A stretch of DNA of 64,000 nt, from NCBI RefSeq assembly GCF_004684905.1, contig NZ_SRJC01000008.1, positions 1 to 64,000 of the forward strand, given 5' to 3'. The stretch comes from Halobacillus salinus (lineage in GTDB: Bacteria > Bacillota > Bacilli > Bacillales > Halobacillaceae). Shown one piece after another: positions 24,544 to 32,788 of this stretch (within the stretch, counting starts at the first letter, position 1; every line of letters starts with the position of its first letter). The notes beneath the pieces were generated by a model that was not told the DNA's origin, ran no database searches, and saw only the letters and a program-made list of their open reading frames with translations. Made by a program: the position numbers and the translations under genes.

Positions 24544-26741
24544 TGAATGAACAGAAGAGTGGCCAGTCGTTTATGTATAACCTCACCATTTACATCATCG
24601 GGTTCTTCCTGTTCTGTGAATGGCTCCTGCCGCTTGAGACCGTCACCAATACGGATGATGTGACGATCTTCTTCATTTATGCGGCCTTTTGTTTCTTTGT
24701 TTCCTTTTTACAAGTCCAGTGGTGGATCTCGATGCCGCTTAAGTTCATCGGGCTTGCGTTTATCATCGACGGGCTGTACGTGGCAGAACGCATCTTCAGC
24801 CGCGACTGGTTCTCGGTCGTCTATAACCAAATAATGTTCAACATTCAAGTGATCCAGACCCAGGAATGGTGGCAGATGACGCCGTTGTTCCGCAGCCTGT
24901 TGTTCCTCGTTCTGCTATGGCTGATGAGTTACTTGCTATTTTACTGGCTCGTCGTTGCCAAACGGATGCTCCTTTTCGTCGTCATGACATTCATCTACGT
25001 GACCGTGATCGATACGTTCACGATCTACGACGGAAAATGGGCGATCGTAAGGACGTTCATTCTAGGAATGGCTGCACTTGGGTTGTCCAGTTTTGCTAAG
25101 GAGATGGACAAAGAATCGATTCCGTCCGCCTGGTATAAAAGGGTGCACCTGTGGATCGTGCCGCTTGTCGCTATCATCTTCTTCTCAACCGTTGCGGCAT
25201 ACGCTTCTCCGAAACTGACGCCGCAGTGGCCGGATCCTGTTCCATATTTGCAAAGTGCAACTGGTGGCCCAGGACCTGGTGGCAGCGGAAATGCCGTCCA
25301 GAAAGTCGGCTACGGGGAAAACGACAGTCAGTTAGGCGGATCGTTCGTGCAGGATAATACGCCGGTGTTCAGGGCGATGGCGGATGGCGATCGCTACTGG
25401 AGAATCGAATCCAAAGATACGTACACCGGAAAAGGGTGGATCGATACGCTCGAAGGACCGACGACAACGTATGAAGCGGATGAGCTGGAATATAAAACTT
25501 TTACAGACAATGTTGAATCGGAAGAGCAGACGGCGATGATCCGCTTCCAGCAAGGTGCCTCGTTCCAAAAGCTAGTCTATCCATATGGACTTGGCAATCT
25601 GGAACAGACGCCTGATAACAGCCGTTTCCGTGTGCATACCGAGACGGGGGAGATTGACACGTATCGTGGCAATTCCCTATCGAGGATAAATGATTACATC
25701 ATTAATTACGACTATCCATCGTTCGAGTATGGACAGCTCCGTGAAGCAGGTAGTGACGATCCGGCTGAGATCCGAAATCAGTACTTGCAGCTTCCTGATA
25801 CATTGCCGAGCCGAGTGCGTAACTTAGCGAGTCAGATCGTATCGGAAGAGGATAACCGCTATGATAAAGCGAAGGCAGTCGAGCAGTACTTTTCCAATAA
25901 TGGATTTGAATACTCGACGACCGACGTGCCTGTACCAAGTGAAAATCAGGACTACGTCGATCAGTTCTTGTTCGACAGCCAAATCGGATATTGTGACAAC
26001 TACTCCACTTCGATGGTGGTGCTCTTGCGTTCCGAAGGGATTCCAGCACGCTGGGTGAAAGGTTTTACCGGGGGCGAGCGGATCGATGCGCAAGCTGCTG
26101 AGTACACCGATGAATTCCAGAACACCTACCAAGTGACGAGCGGAAACGCACACTCGTGGGTAGAAGTCTACTTCCCTGAAATCGGCTGGGTTCCGTTCGA
26201 GCCGACACAAGGGTTCTCGAACAACAGTGATTTCTTCACAGAAGTGGAGAACGATGAAGGAGACACTGCTGCTGCAGATGAAACGGAAACGGAAGATCCG
26301 ACCCAGGGCAACCCTCAGCAAATGGAAGAAGAAGAGACAAGCACCGGTTCCCAAGGTGGCGGTGCGTCGTCTGGAAGCTTCCTGTGGGTTTATATCGTTT
26401 CTGGTATTTTGGCGGTAATTGGTGCCATTCTCTACTTCACACGCTTCCGTTGGAAATCGACGCTGCTCAGGAGACGCATCAAACGTAGTGGCGATGCCGA
26501 TACGTACGAACAGGCGTATCACTTCTTATTGAAGCTTCTGGATCATAAAGGAGTGAAGCGCAATCCGCAGCAGACGTTGCGTGATTATGCCCGTTCGGTC
26601 GACCGTCATTATCAGACTAATGAGATGCGCCAGCTGACGCATCATTACGAACGTTTTGTCTATCGGAATGAGTCGCAAGATGTGCAGACCGGTAAAGTAT
26701 CTGAATTATGGGAAAATTTAATTAAGAAAGCATTGTCTTGA
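24543..26741 (+). CDS. yebA: Membrane transglutaminase-like protein (YebA-like)
   Basis: A 732-residue protein. About six N-terminal helices (to residue 220) are followed by an extracytoplasmic transglutaminase-like domain with Cys484 (IGYCDNYST), His537 (NAHSWVEV) and an acidic residue Glu553 in WVPFEPTQGF where the classical triad has Asp. A low-complexity acidic linker (565-620), another helix (622-645) and a cytoplasmic DUF4129-like tail complete it. Start overlaps the previous stop (TAATG). The membrane effector of the MoxR system, substrate unknown. Its stop codon lies inside the next promoter. Confidence 0.85.
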   Translation: MNEQKSGQSFMYNLTIYIIGFFLFCEWLLPLETVTNTDDVTIFFIYAAFCFFVSFLQVQWWISMPLKFIGLAFIIDGLYVAERIFSRDWFSVVYNQIMFNIQVIQTQEWWQMTPLFRSLLFLVLLWLMSYLLFYWLVVAKRMLLFVVMTFIYVTVIDTFTIYDGKWAIVRTFILGMAALGLSSFAKEMDKESIPSAWYKRVHLWIVPLVAIIFFSTVAAYASPKLTPQWPDPVPYLQSATGGPGPGGSGNAVQKVGYGENDSQLGGSFVQDNTPVFRAMADGDRYWRIESKDTYTGKGWIDTLEGPTTTYEADELEYKTFTDNVESEEQTAMIRFQQGASFQKLVYPYGLGNLEQTPDNSRFRVHTETGEIDTYRGNSLSRINDYIINYDYPSFEYGQLREAGSDDPAEIRNQYLQLPDTLPSRVRNLASQIVSEEDNRYDKAKAVEQYFSNNGFEYSTTDVPVPSENQDYVDQFLFDSQIGYCDNYSTSMVVLLRSEGIPARWVKGFTGGERIDAQAAEYTDEFQNTYQVTSGNAHSWVEVYFPEIGWVPFEPTQGFSNNSDFFTEVENDEGDTAAADETETEDPTQGNPQQMEEEETSTGSQGGGASSGSFLWVYIVSGILAVIGAILYFTRFRWKSTLLRRRIKRSGDADTYEQAYHFLLKLLDHKGVKRNPQQTLRDYARSVDRHYQTNEMRQLTHHYERFVYRNESQDVQTGKVSELWENLIKKALS

Positions 26742-26765
26742 TTCCTTACACTGCGGTTGATAGAA
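26737..26765 (+). promoter_or_regulatory. Promoter of the guaA transcript
   Basis: TTGATT (26737) and TAGAAT (26760) with 17-nt spacing. The -35 overlaps the last codon of yebA. Transcription would start about 15-20 nt before the riboswitch. No PurBox was seen here, unlike pbuG and purE. Confidence 0.7.
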
Positions 26766-26788
26766 TGGATGAAACTTAATCGTCATTC

Positions 26789-26859
26789 TCCTTCGTATAT
26801 CCTCGGGAATAGGGCCCGAGAGTCTCTACCGGGGCGCCGTTAACGCCCTGACTATGAAG
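26789..26859 (+). promoter_or_regulatory. Guanine-class riboswitch upstream of guaA
   Basis: P1 CCTTCGTA/TATGAAGG, P2 CTCGGG/CCCGAG with loop AATAGGG, conserved joining segment GTCTCTACC, P3 GGGGCG/CGCCCT with loop CCGTTAA, then GACTATG. The C in GACTA (xpt position 74) specifies guanine or hypoxanthine rather than adenine. Expected to switch off guaA when guanine is high. Confidence 0.92.
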
Positions 26860-26892
26860 GTGGAAATCAGGATACGTGTATGTGTTTTTCGA

Positions 26893-26937
26893 TTTCTGCC
26901 TTCGTATGTTTTTTTAGACAAACGGAGGCAGATTTTT
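26893..26937 (+). terminator. Riboswitch-controlled terminator (guaA leader)
   Basis: 11-bp stem TCTGCCTTCGT/ACGGAGGCAGA, 16-nt loop, seven T. It is the expression platform of the aptamer just upstream, ending the leader about 320 nt before guaA. Confidence 0.87.
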
Positions 26938-26975
26938 TTATAGGTGCCGGTTTCGTCACTTTTTCGTGTGAGAGC

Positions 26976-27163
26976 GGGGTAGGGGGATAACTCGCTTTCC
27001 ACGGGCGGCGGTGAGCCTCTTTGATTAGAGTGTGCGCCTGCGTCTGCTTGTAGCGCTTCGAAGCGGGCTTTCTCGGCGCAAGGGAGCAAGGGAGTAGTTC
27101 AAGTAGTACCCTGGGTCTCACCCTACCGCTTTTCCCGTAGGAGTCTCGCCATCCCCCTACCCC
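26976..27163 (+). repeat. Dispersed hairpin-armed repeat, copy A (guaA leader)
   Basis: Terminal arms GGGGTAGGGGGAT (26976-26988) and ATCCCCCTACCCC (27151-27163) are exactly complementary. The core contains CTCGCTTTCCACGGGCG, GTGAGCCTC, GGGTCTCACCCTACCG and TTTTCCCGTAGGAGTCTCGCC, shared with copies B, C and D. It carries about 70 extra bases in the middle. It lies between the riboswitch terminator and guaA. Bases 27170-27254 hold no further feature except the ribosome site. Confidence 0.8.
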
Positions 27164-27254
27164 TTTACGGAATAAGAGGGACGAAACGACCAAGATAATT
27201 TAAACAATCTTAAAACATACTAAGGTATATAGATTAATAAAGGAGTGGGGAAGT

Positions 27255-28793
27255 ATGGAGAAAGTGGAAGGTATGATTTTGGTTCTTGATTTCGGGAGCC
27301 AGTATAATCAGTTGATTACGCGCAGGATCCGTGAGTTCGGTGTGTATAGTGAATTGCATTCGCATAAGATGAGTGCGGAGGAGATCAAGGAATTGAATCC
27401 GAGTGGAATCATTCTTTCTGGTGGACCGAACAGCGTCTATGGGGAGGATAGTTTCCGTTGTGACGAGGAGCTGTTCGAGCTTGGGATTCCTGTCCTCGGC
27501 ATCTGCTACGGTATGCAGTTGATGACGCATCACTTCGGTGGAAAAGTTGAGCGCGCGCAGCAGCGTGAATACGGGAAATCGGATATCTCTGTGAACGAAA
27601 ATCCAGTCCTTTTCCGTAAGACACCGAAGGAACAAGTCGTGTGGATGAGCCACAGTGACAAAGTCATTGAAGCACCGGAAGGATTTGTAGTCGATGCGAC
27701 TAGTCCATCTTGCCCGGTTGCGGCGATCAGTGATGAGGACAAGCAGATGTACGGCGTCCAGTTCCACCCGGAAGTCCGCCACTCCGAATATGGTAACGAC
27801 CTGCTCCGCGCTTTCGTTTTCGATGTGTGCGAAGCGAAGGACGACTGGACGATGGAACACGTTGTCGAGATGGAAGTTGAGAAAATCCGCAATCAAGTCG
27901 GCGACCGCAAAGTACTTTGCGCCTTGAGTGGAGGAGTGGATTCCTCTGTCGTAGCGGCTCTGATCCATAAGGCGATCGGTGATCAGCTGACGTGTATTTT
28001 CGTCGACCACGGCCTTCTACGTAAAAATGAAGCAGATGACGTCATGCGTTTTCTTGGAGATGGCTTCAACATGAACATCATCAAAATCGATGCGAAAGAA
28101 CGTTTCATGAGCAAGCTGGAAGGCGTATCCGATCCTGAGAAAAAGCGTAAGATCATCGGTAATGAGTTCATCTATGTCTTTGATGATGAAGCAGAGAAGC
28201 TGAAGGACATCGACTTCCTTGCGCAAGGTACGTTATACACTGACGTCATTGAAAGTGGAACGGAAACGGCGCAGACGATCAAGTCGCACCATAACGTCGG
28301 CGGTCTGCCGGAAGATATGGAGTTCGAATTGATCGAGCCGCTTAACACTCTATTCAAAGATGAAGTGCGTGAACTGGGACTTGAGCTTGGTGTGCCGGAG
28401 CATATCGTATGGCGTCAGCCGTTCCCTGGACCAGGTCTTGCGATCCGTGTCCTTGGGGAAGTGACGGAAGAGAAGTTGGAGATTGTTCGTGAATCGGATG
28501 CAATTCTGCGTGAAGAAATCAAGAATGCTGGACTGGAGCGTGACATCTGGCAGTACTTCACGGCGCTTCCTGGCATGCGTTCTGTCGGTGTCATGGGTGA
28601 TGAGCGTACGTACGATTACACAATCGGAATCCGTGCGGTAACATCGATTGATGGTATGACGTCCGATTGGGCTCGTATTCCGTGGGACGTATTGGAGAAG
28701 ATCTCGACTCGTATCGTCAATGAGTGTGACCACATCAACCGCGTCGTGTATGATGTGACGAGTAAGCCACCTGCAACGATCGAGTGGGAATAA
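27255..28793 (+). CDS. guaA: GMP synthase (glutamine-hydrolysing)
   Basis: A 512-residue two-domain enzyme converting XMP to GMP. The class I glutamine amidotransferase domain (1-200) has nucleophile Cys84 in LGICYGMQL and HPEV near 176. The ATP pyrophosphatase domain has LSGGVDSSV near 220, and the dimerisation domain ends [11 protein letters not shown] as usual. Full length for the family. AAAGGAGTGGGG precedes ATG 27255. Gene order yebA-guaA-pbuG-purE is that of B. subtilis, but here guaA has its own guanine riboswitch. Confidence 0.97.
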   Translation: MEKVEGMILVLDFGSQYNQLITRRIREFGVYSELHSHKMSAEEIKELNPSGIILSGGPNSVYGEDSFRCDEELFELGIPVLGICYGMQLMTHHFGGKVERAQQREYGKSDISVNENPVLFRKTPKEQVVWMSHSDKVIEAPEGFVVDATSPSCPVAAISDEDKQMYGVQFHPEVRHSEYGNDLLRAFVFDVCEAKDDWTMEHVVEMEVEKIRNQVGDRKVLCALSGGVDSSVVAALIHKAIGDQLTCIFVDHGLLRKNEADDVMRFLGDGFNMNIIKIDAKERFMSKLEGVSDPEKKRKIIGNEFIYVFDDEAEKLKDIDFLAQGTLYTDVIESGTETAQTIKSHHNVGGLPEDMEFELIEPLNTLFKDEVRELGLELGVPEHIVWRQPFPGPGLAIRVLGEVTEEKLEIVRESDAILREEIKNAGLERDIWQYFTALPGMRSVGVMGDERTYDYTIGIRAVTSIDGMTSDWARIPWDVLEKISTRIVNECDHINRVVYDVTSKPPATIEWE

Positions 28794-28833
28794 ACGAACG
28801 AAATGACTTAAATTATAATTAATGTTCGGAAAT
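28791..28833 (+). promoter_or_regulatory. PurBox pair upstream of pbuG
   Basis: CGAAC at 28795 and GTTCGG at 28824, inverted relative to each other with A/T-rich flanks, matching the paired PurR operator half sites. The second box ends 8 nt before the -35, nearly the same geometry as at purE. Confidence 0.65.
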
Positions 28834-28836
28834 TGG

Positions 28837-28866
28837 TTGACATCCCCTTGTCGAACATTGTAAGAT
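28837..28866 (+). promoter_or_regulatory. pbuG promoter
   Basis: TTGACA at 28837 and TAAGAT at 28861, 18-nt spacing. A further CGAAC occurs at 28852 in the spacer. Confidence 0.7.
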
Positions 28867-28897
28867 GATACACGTCATCATAATTAAATCAAAGCAA

Positions 28898-28973
28898 CAC
28901 CGTCGTATAATTTTGGGAATAAGGCCCATAAGTTTCTACCAGACCACCGTAAATCGGTCTGACTACGTCGGTG
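28898..28973 (+). promoter_or_regulatory. Guanine-class riboswitch upstream of pbuG
   Basis: P1 CACCGTCGTA/TACGTCGGTG (one mismatch), P2 with TTTGGG..GGCCCATAA, joining segment AGTTTCTACC, P3 AGACC/GGTCT with CCGTAAA, then GACTACG. C at the specificity position indicates guanine/hypoxanthine. Confidence 0.95.
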
Positions 28974-29023
28974 GATGGGTAGAGTGTATGGATCGTCCTA
29001 TTTCCTCGCCCATTCCCGACGAA

Positions 29024-29058
29024 GAAACTCTTGGAGCCCCAAGGGTTTCTTTTTTTTA
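29024..29058 (+). terminator. Riboswitch-controlled terminator (pbuG leader)
   Basis: Perfect 11-bp stem GAAACTCTTGG/CCAAGGGTTTC, loop AGCC, eight or more T, 30 nt before the pbuG start. Confidence 0.92.
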
Positions 29059-29086
29059 TAACGGCGATAAAGGGGAGGAAAGAAAG

Positions 29087-30421
29087 ATGAAGAAATACTT
29101 TAAGTTTGAAGAGTTTGGCACGAATTACCGTACAGAATTTATGGCAGGGCTGACAACGTTCCTTGCGATGGCATACATTCTGTTCGTAAACCCATCGACA
29201 CTTGCACTAGACGGCATTGAGCAGCTGCCAGAAGGTGTAACGCGAATTGATAAAGGAGCGGTGTTCACGGCTACCGCAGTCGCTGCAGCCGTCGGTACAT
29301 TGATTATGGGATTACTTGCGAAGTATCCGATCGCTCTTGCACCTGGCATGGGACTGAATGCGTTCTTCGCTTACACGGTAGTTCTAGGTTACGGTATTCC
29401 ATGGGAAACAGCACTAGCTGGCGTATTAGCATCTGGACTTATTTTTATCGTTCTTACTGTGACTGGCTTGCGCCAAATGATCATTGATGCGATACCTGGA
29501 AACTTGAAGCTCGCTGTCGGAGCGGGAATCGGATTGTTCATCGCGTTCATCGGATTCCAGAACTCAGGCATTGTTCAAAACAGTGACGCAACGCTTGTAC
29601 AGCTTGGTGACCTTACAGCAGGTCCGACGATGCTTGCCATCTTTGGAATCATCGTTTCTGTTGTATTCCTTGCACTTGGGATCAAAGGTGGTATTTTCTA
29701 CGGGATGGTGCTGACTTCGATTGCCGGTATGGTAACGGGCTTGATTGTTCCGCCAAGCGGAATTGATGGTGTTGTAAGCTCCGCACCAAGTGTCGCGCCG
29801 ACTTTCGGTGCTGCGTTCGCTCACTTCGGTGACATTTTCACAATTGAAATGCTCGTTGTCATTCTTACATTCTTGTTCGTCGATTTCTTCGACACGGCAG
29901 GAACGCTCGTTGCGGTTGCAACACAAGCTGGTTTCATGAAAGATAACAAACTTCCACGTGCCGGACGCGCGTTGTTTGCTGACAGTGCTGCTACAGTTGT
30001 AGGTGCAGCGGTCGGAACGTCTACAACGACGTCTTATATCGAATCGACTGCCGGAGTAGGAGCGGGTGGTCGTACTGGCTTTGCATCGGTCGTAACCGCA
30101 GGGTTCTTCATTCTGGCCTTGTTCTTCTCGCCACTTCTATCCGTGGTCACGGCAGAAGTTACAGCACCTGCGTTGATCATTGTCGGTGTCTTGATGGCGT
30201 CTACGCTTAAGAATATCGACTGGGATAAGTTCGAAATTGCTGTGCCGGCCTTCTTCACGATTGCCGCGATGCCACTGACGTATAGTATCGCAACTGGAAT
30301 CGCGATCGGCTTTATTTTCTACCCGATCACCATGATTCTGAAAGGTCGCGCGAAAGAGATTCATCCTATTATGTATTTCTTGTTCCTGATCTTCATCCTG
30401 TACTTCGTGTTCTTGGCTTAG
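29087..30421 (+). CDS. pbuG: Guanine/hypoxanthine permease (AzgA/NCS2 family)
   Basis: A 444-residue membrane protein with about 12-14 helices. AzgA motifs are present: RTEFMAGLTTFLAMAYILFVNP, ALAPGMGLNAFFAYTVV, FLFVDFFDTAGTLV and GAAVGTSTTTSYIES. It takes up guanine and hypoxanthine by proton symport in characterised relatives. ATG 29087 follows GGGGAGGAAAG. Control by guanine riboswitch plus PurR boxes agrees with its job. No terminator immediately follows; the copy-B repeat hairpin starts 31 nt on. Confidence 0.94.
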   Translation: MKKYFKFEEFGTNYRTEFMAGLTTFLAMAYILFVNPSTLALDGIEQLPEGVTRIDKGAVFTATAVAAAVGTLIMGLLAKYPIALAPGMGLNAFFAYTVVLGYGIPWETALAGVLASGLIFIVLTVTGLRQMIIDAIPGNLKLAVGAGIGLFIAFIGFQNSGIVQNSDATLVQLGDLTAGPTMLAIFGIIVSVVFLALGIKGGIFYGMVLTSIAGMVTGLIVPPSGIDGVVSSAPSVAPTFGAAFAHFGDIFTIEMLVVILTFLFVDFFDTAGTLVAVATQAGFMKDNKLPRAGRALFADSAATVVGAAVGTSTTTSYIESTAGVGAGGRTGFASVVTAGFFILALFFSPLLSVVTAEVTAPALIIVGVLMASTLKNIDWDKFEIAVPAFFTIAAMPLTYSIATGIAIGFIFYPITMILKGRAKEIHPIMYFLFLIFILYFVFLA

Positions 30422-30452
30422 AGAAAACCAGGACGTTCGCAAAATAGAGTGC

Positions 30453-30576
30453 GAGAGGGAAGGGAAAACAGTCCGCTTTCCGTGGGGAACGCTGAGCCTC
30501 CTCGGTCGTCCCGACCTGTGGGGTCTCATCTTGTTCCATTTTCCCACAGGAGTCTACCTGTTTTCCCTTCCCTCTC
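30453..30576 (+). repeat. Dispersed hairpin-armed repeat, copy B (after pbuG)
   Basis: 19-bp perfect terminal arms GAGAGGGAAGGGAAAACAG (30453-30471) and its complement (30558-30576). The core has CCGCTTTCCGTGGGG, GCTGAGCCTCCTCGGTCG, CCTGTGGGGTCTC and TTTTCCCACAGGAGTCT. The arms are unrelated in sequence to those of A, C and D. Confidence 0.85.
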
Positions 30577-30613
30577 TACATAAATAGAAAGAACGTCCCT
30601 AATCCAGTGGAAT

Positions 30614-30713
30614 TGTTGGATGTTCCATATCATCCTTTTGAGAAGGTGGGCGTGGAAAGCGCACCATTCCCACGCCCGCCTGCACCTATTAAGCGTATGG
30701 AACATATTCAACA
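30614..30713. repeat. Long imperfect inverted repeat
   Basis: Outer arms TGTTGGATGTTCCATA (30614) and TATGGAACATATTCAACA (30696) and inner arms GGGCGTGG (30648) and CCACGCCC (30670) form an approximately 100-nt hairpin with an internal bulge. It is not part of the copy-B family. It could be a decayed element or a structured 3' region of one of the flanking transcripts. Confidence 0.6.
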
Positions 30714-30757
30714 AAAAAAGGAATCCGCTGTTTACTCGTCTTGTAAATGGCGGATTC
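30713..30757 (-). terminator. Terminator of the Hsp20 gene (minus strand)
   Basis: On the minus strand, GAATCCGC and GCGGATTC pair around a 21-nt loop and are followed by seven T. The 5' arm lies within the last codons of the gene. Confidence 0.7.
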
Positions 30758-31220
30758 TTACAGATTTACGTGTGGTATCGTCTGAGATCTGGCGGTGAAG
30801 TTGGATGATGAGCAGGCCGTGTTTGTAGGTCGCTTCGATTTTGTCATGGCGCACGGCATAAGGTAAGTCGAGTGTGCGTTCGAAAGCGCCGTCTGGGATT
30901 TCTGAACGGATCTGGTGCCCGCCGCGGTTGTTGATATCGATTTTACCTTGAAGCGTAAGCGTCGTCTGATCAACGAGGACCTCTACATTTTTCGGATGAT
31001 TCATGCCAGGGATGTTCACAAAGCATAAAAGTTCATTATCATATTGATACATATTGACGGCTGGAATGGATGGTTTCATCATCCGCTCGAAACCGCCGAA
31101 CAGGTCTTTCGAATTCGTTGGTGTACCAGATGCGTTCTTCATCATGTTCTCGAAACCGCCCCAAAAATCTTGGCCGAATACTTTATCAATGCCGCCTTGC
31201 CAGTCTTTAAATGAATTCAC
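30732..31220 (-). CDS. Hsp20/alpha-crystallin family protein
   Basis: A 162-residue small heat-shock-type protein. Residues 1-60 are a variable, glycine- and Phe-rich arm (DFWGGFENMMKN). The alpha-crystallin domain follows (YQYDNELLCFVNIPGM, TLTLQGKI, FERTLDLPYAV) and the C-terminal GLLIIQL motif is intact. GTG 31220 was chosen because AGGAGG lies 9 nt upstream; the frame is open further but without a ribosome site. Related to B. subtilis small Hsp20-like proteins such as YocM and CotM; whether it is a chaperone or a coat protein cannot be told. Confidence 0.83.
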   Translation of the reverse strand: MNSFKDWQGGIDKVFGQDFWGGFENMMKNASGTPTNSKDLFGGFERMMKPSIPAVNMYQYDNELLCFVNIPGMNHPKNVEVLVDQTTLTLQGKIDINNRGGHQIRSEIPDGAFERTLDLPYAVRHDKIEATYKHGLLIIQLHRQISDDTTRKSVRIRHLQDE

Positions 31221-31396
31221 AACATTTACCCTCCTGCTATTGTCAGAAATTGCGGTGAAAAATGATTGTGCCCTTGTGCCTTCATGGTTTATAGTGTATG
31301 CAGAAAATGACAACTAGGTGAATGTCCTTCCACATGAGGTAGAGCTCAGGTACCGAGCCATTCTCCGAGGAACCATCTAGGCTAGGGGGATAATAA

Positions 31397-31966
31397 ATGG
31401 AGAATCCATGGTTAATTGTCGCGATTATTTTAGTCGTCAATATTGTGTACGTCTCGTTCTTTACGTTGCGGATGATCTTTACACTCAAAGGCCAGCGCTA
31501 CTTTGCAGCCTTTATCAGTATGTTTGAGATTGTAACGTATATTTATGGGCTTGGTATTGTGTTGGACCGTCTCGACCAATGGATCAACGTTGTTGCATAT
31601 GCTGTCGGGTATGGACTTGGAGTAATCTGTGGGATGAAGATTGAAGAGAAGCTCGCACTTGGGTATATTACAGTTAACGTCATTTCTTCAGATCCTGACA
31701 TTGAATTTACAAGAAAGCTTCGTGACAAAGGATACGGGGTGACAAGCTGGTACGCTTATGGCATGGAAGGGGATCGTTTGAATATGCAGATCCTCACGCC
31801 TCGTAAGTACGAGCTGGTGCTGTATCAAGCCATCCAGGAAATAGATCCGAAGGCGTTCATTGTAGCGTATGAACCGAAGCAGATTCATGGCGGGTTCTGG
31901 GCGAAGTCCGTGAAGAAAGGAAAGATTCAACGTGCCCAAGAAGAACAGCAACAAAAAGCGCTTTGA
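31397..31966 (+). CDS. yebE: YebE-like membrane protein (UPF0316, DUF2179)
   Basis: A 189-residue protein. Three or so helices (5-85) with [22 protein letters not shown] are followed by a cytoplasmic DUF2179-type domain (95-170). It matches B. subtilis YebE in sequence features and position between pbuG and purE. GGGGGAT precedes the ATG. Function unknown. It overlaps yebG by 35 nt. The 176-bp divergent gap from the Hsp20 gene should hold both promoters, but none is convincing. Confidence 0.85.
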   Translation: MENPWLIVAIILVVNIVYVSFFTLRMIFTLKGQRYFAAFISMFEIVTYIYGLGIVLDRLDQWINVVAYAVGYGLGVICGMKIEEKLALGYITVNVISSDPDIEFTRKLRDKGYGVTSWYAYGMEGDRLNMQILTPRKYELVLYQAIQEIDPKAFIVAYEPKQIHGGFWAKSVKKGKIQRAQEEQQQKAL

Positions 31967-32135
31967 GGTGCTGGAGAATGAAACGATCGGGGATTGTCTC
32001 GATCGCATGAAGAAAGAAGGTTACACACCAGTCCGTCGTGCGGAGGAACCGATTTTTAAAGAAGAGGTCCGTGACGGGGAAAAGGTGATGGAGCCGATTG
32101 GTAGTAAGATTGTCTTTCAAGGAGTAAAGCAGTAA
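31932..32135 (+). CDS. yebG: NETI-motif protein (YebG-like)
   Basis: A 67-residue soluble basic protein. [22 protein letters not shown] carries the Asn-Glu-Thr-Ile motif that names the family. Same place as yebG in B. subtilis, immediately upstream of the pur operon. Function unknown. Translation is probably coupled to yebE through the overlap. Confidence 0.82.
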   Translation: MPKKNSNKKRFEVLENETIGDCLDRMKKEGYTPVRRAEEPIFKEEVRDGEKVMEPIGSKIVFQGVKQ

Positions 32136-32178
32136 AAACCGAACGATTTTTGTTATTGTGTGTTATAACGTTCGATTA
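32134..32178 (+). promoter_or_regulatory. PurBox pair upstream of purE
   Basis: AAAACCGAACGATT (box 1, 32136-32147) and the inverted ATAACGTTCGATTAT (box 2, 32165-32178). The second box ends just before the -35. A third GTTCGG lies at 32191 inside the promoter. This is the usual arrangement for binding of the repressor PurR, which is relieved by PRPP. Confidence 0.78.
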
Positions 32179-32183
32179 TGACG

Positions 32184-32212
32184 TTGACATGTTCGGTTGC
32201 TCTTGATATGAT
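32184..32212 (+). promoter_or_regulatory. pur operon promoter
   Basis: TTGACA (32184) and TATGAT (32207) separated by exactly 17 nt; the transcript would begin about 20 nt before the riboswitch. Confidence 0.88.
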
Positions 32213-32236
32213 AAGGACAGAAATTGCATAGAAGAT

Positions 32237-32305
32237 CCTCATATAAGATGGGAATAGGGCCCATGCGTCTCTACCCGGAAACCGTAAATTTCCGGACTAT
32301 GAGGG
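32237..32305 (+). promoter_or_regulatory. Guanine-class riboswitch of the pur operon
   Basis: P1 CCTCATA/TATGAGG, P2 ATGGG/CCCAT with loop AATAGGG, joining GTCTCTACC, P3 CCGGAAA/TTTCCGG around CCGTAAA, then GACTATG with C at the guanine-specifying position. It gives feedback by end-product purine in addition to PurR. Confidence 0.95.
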
Positions 32306-32328
32306 AAGTCTGTTCATACGATCGACGT

Positions 32329-32384
32329 GTGCCTGTTTGACGACTTCTCTGATAGTAGAGAGCCGTTAAGTAGGCACTTTTTTT
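32329..32384 (+). terminator. Riboswitch-controlled terminator (pur leader)
   Basis: GTGCCT..TTGACG / CGTTAA..AGGCAC with inner TTCTCT/AGAGAG, followed by seven T. It ends the leader 400 nt before purE. Confidence 0.85.
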
Positions 32385-32404
32385 GTGGATTTTGGTGGGA
32401 GAGC

Positions 32405-32524
32405 GGGTGGAGGGAGACGACTCGCTTTCCGTGGGCGACGCCGAGCCTCCTCGGTCGGGTCCCTCCCTGTGGGGTCTCGCCATGTCCGCTTTTCCCACAG
32501 GAGTCTCGCCGTCTCCCTCCACCC
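32405..32524 (+). repeat. Dispersed hairpin-armed repeat, copy C (pur leader)
   Basis: Perfect 15-bp arms GGGTGGAGGGAGACG (32405-32419) and complement (32510-32524). The core has CTCGCTTTCCGTGGGCG, GCCGAGCCTCCTCGGTCGGG, CCTGTGGGGTCTCGCC and TTTTCCCACAGGAGTCTCGCC. It sits between the riboswitch terminator and purE. The following 32540-32640 shows no gene or motif. Confidence 0.85.
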
Positions 32525-32640
32525 TTTACCGAATAAGGTGGGGAACTCTTCTATTATGAGAGAAATTCCCGGCGGGCAACTTCTAATAGGGATAGCGTAC
32601 TACAAGCTCATATTAAGAACGTGGGTACGAAACATTAGAT

Positions 32641-32763
32641 GAGGTTGGGATGAAAAATACGAGACTCCTACGGGAAAAGCGGTAGTGCTGAGACCCCACA
32701 GGACGACAGTCCGAGGAGGCTCAGCGCCGCCCGTGGAAAGCGAGTGTTTTTCATCCCAACCTC
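32641..32763 (-). repeat. Dispersed hairpin-armed repeat, copy D, inverted (pur leader)
   Basis: Perfect 17-bp arms GAGGTTGGGATGAAAAA (32641-32657) and complement (32747-32763), extendable to 20 with a wobble pair. On the minus strand the core reads CTCGCTTTCCACGGGCGG, GCTGAGCCTCCTCGG, CCTGTGGGGTCTCAG, TTTTCCCGTAGGAGTCTCG. Its end is 25 bp from the purE start codon. Confidence 0.85.
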
Positions 32764-32788
32764 CCTCCGAACTAAAGCAAGGAAAGGG

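Noticed and set aside
26976-32763. MITE interpretation of copies A-D
   Set aside because: MITEs keep their terminal inverted repeats and vary inside; these copies do the opposite, and no clear target duplications were seen.
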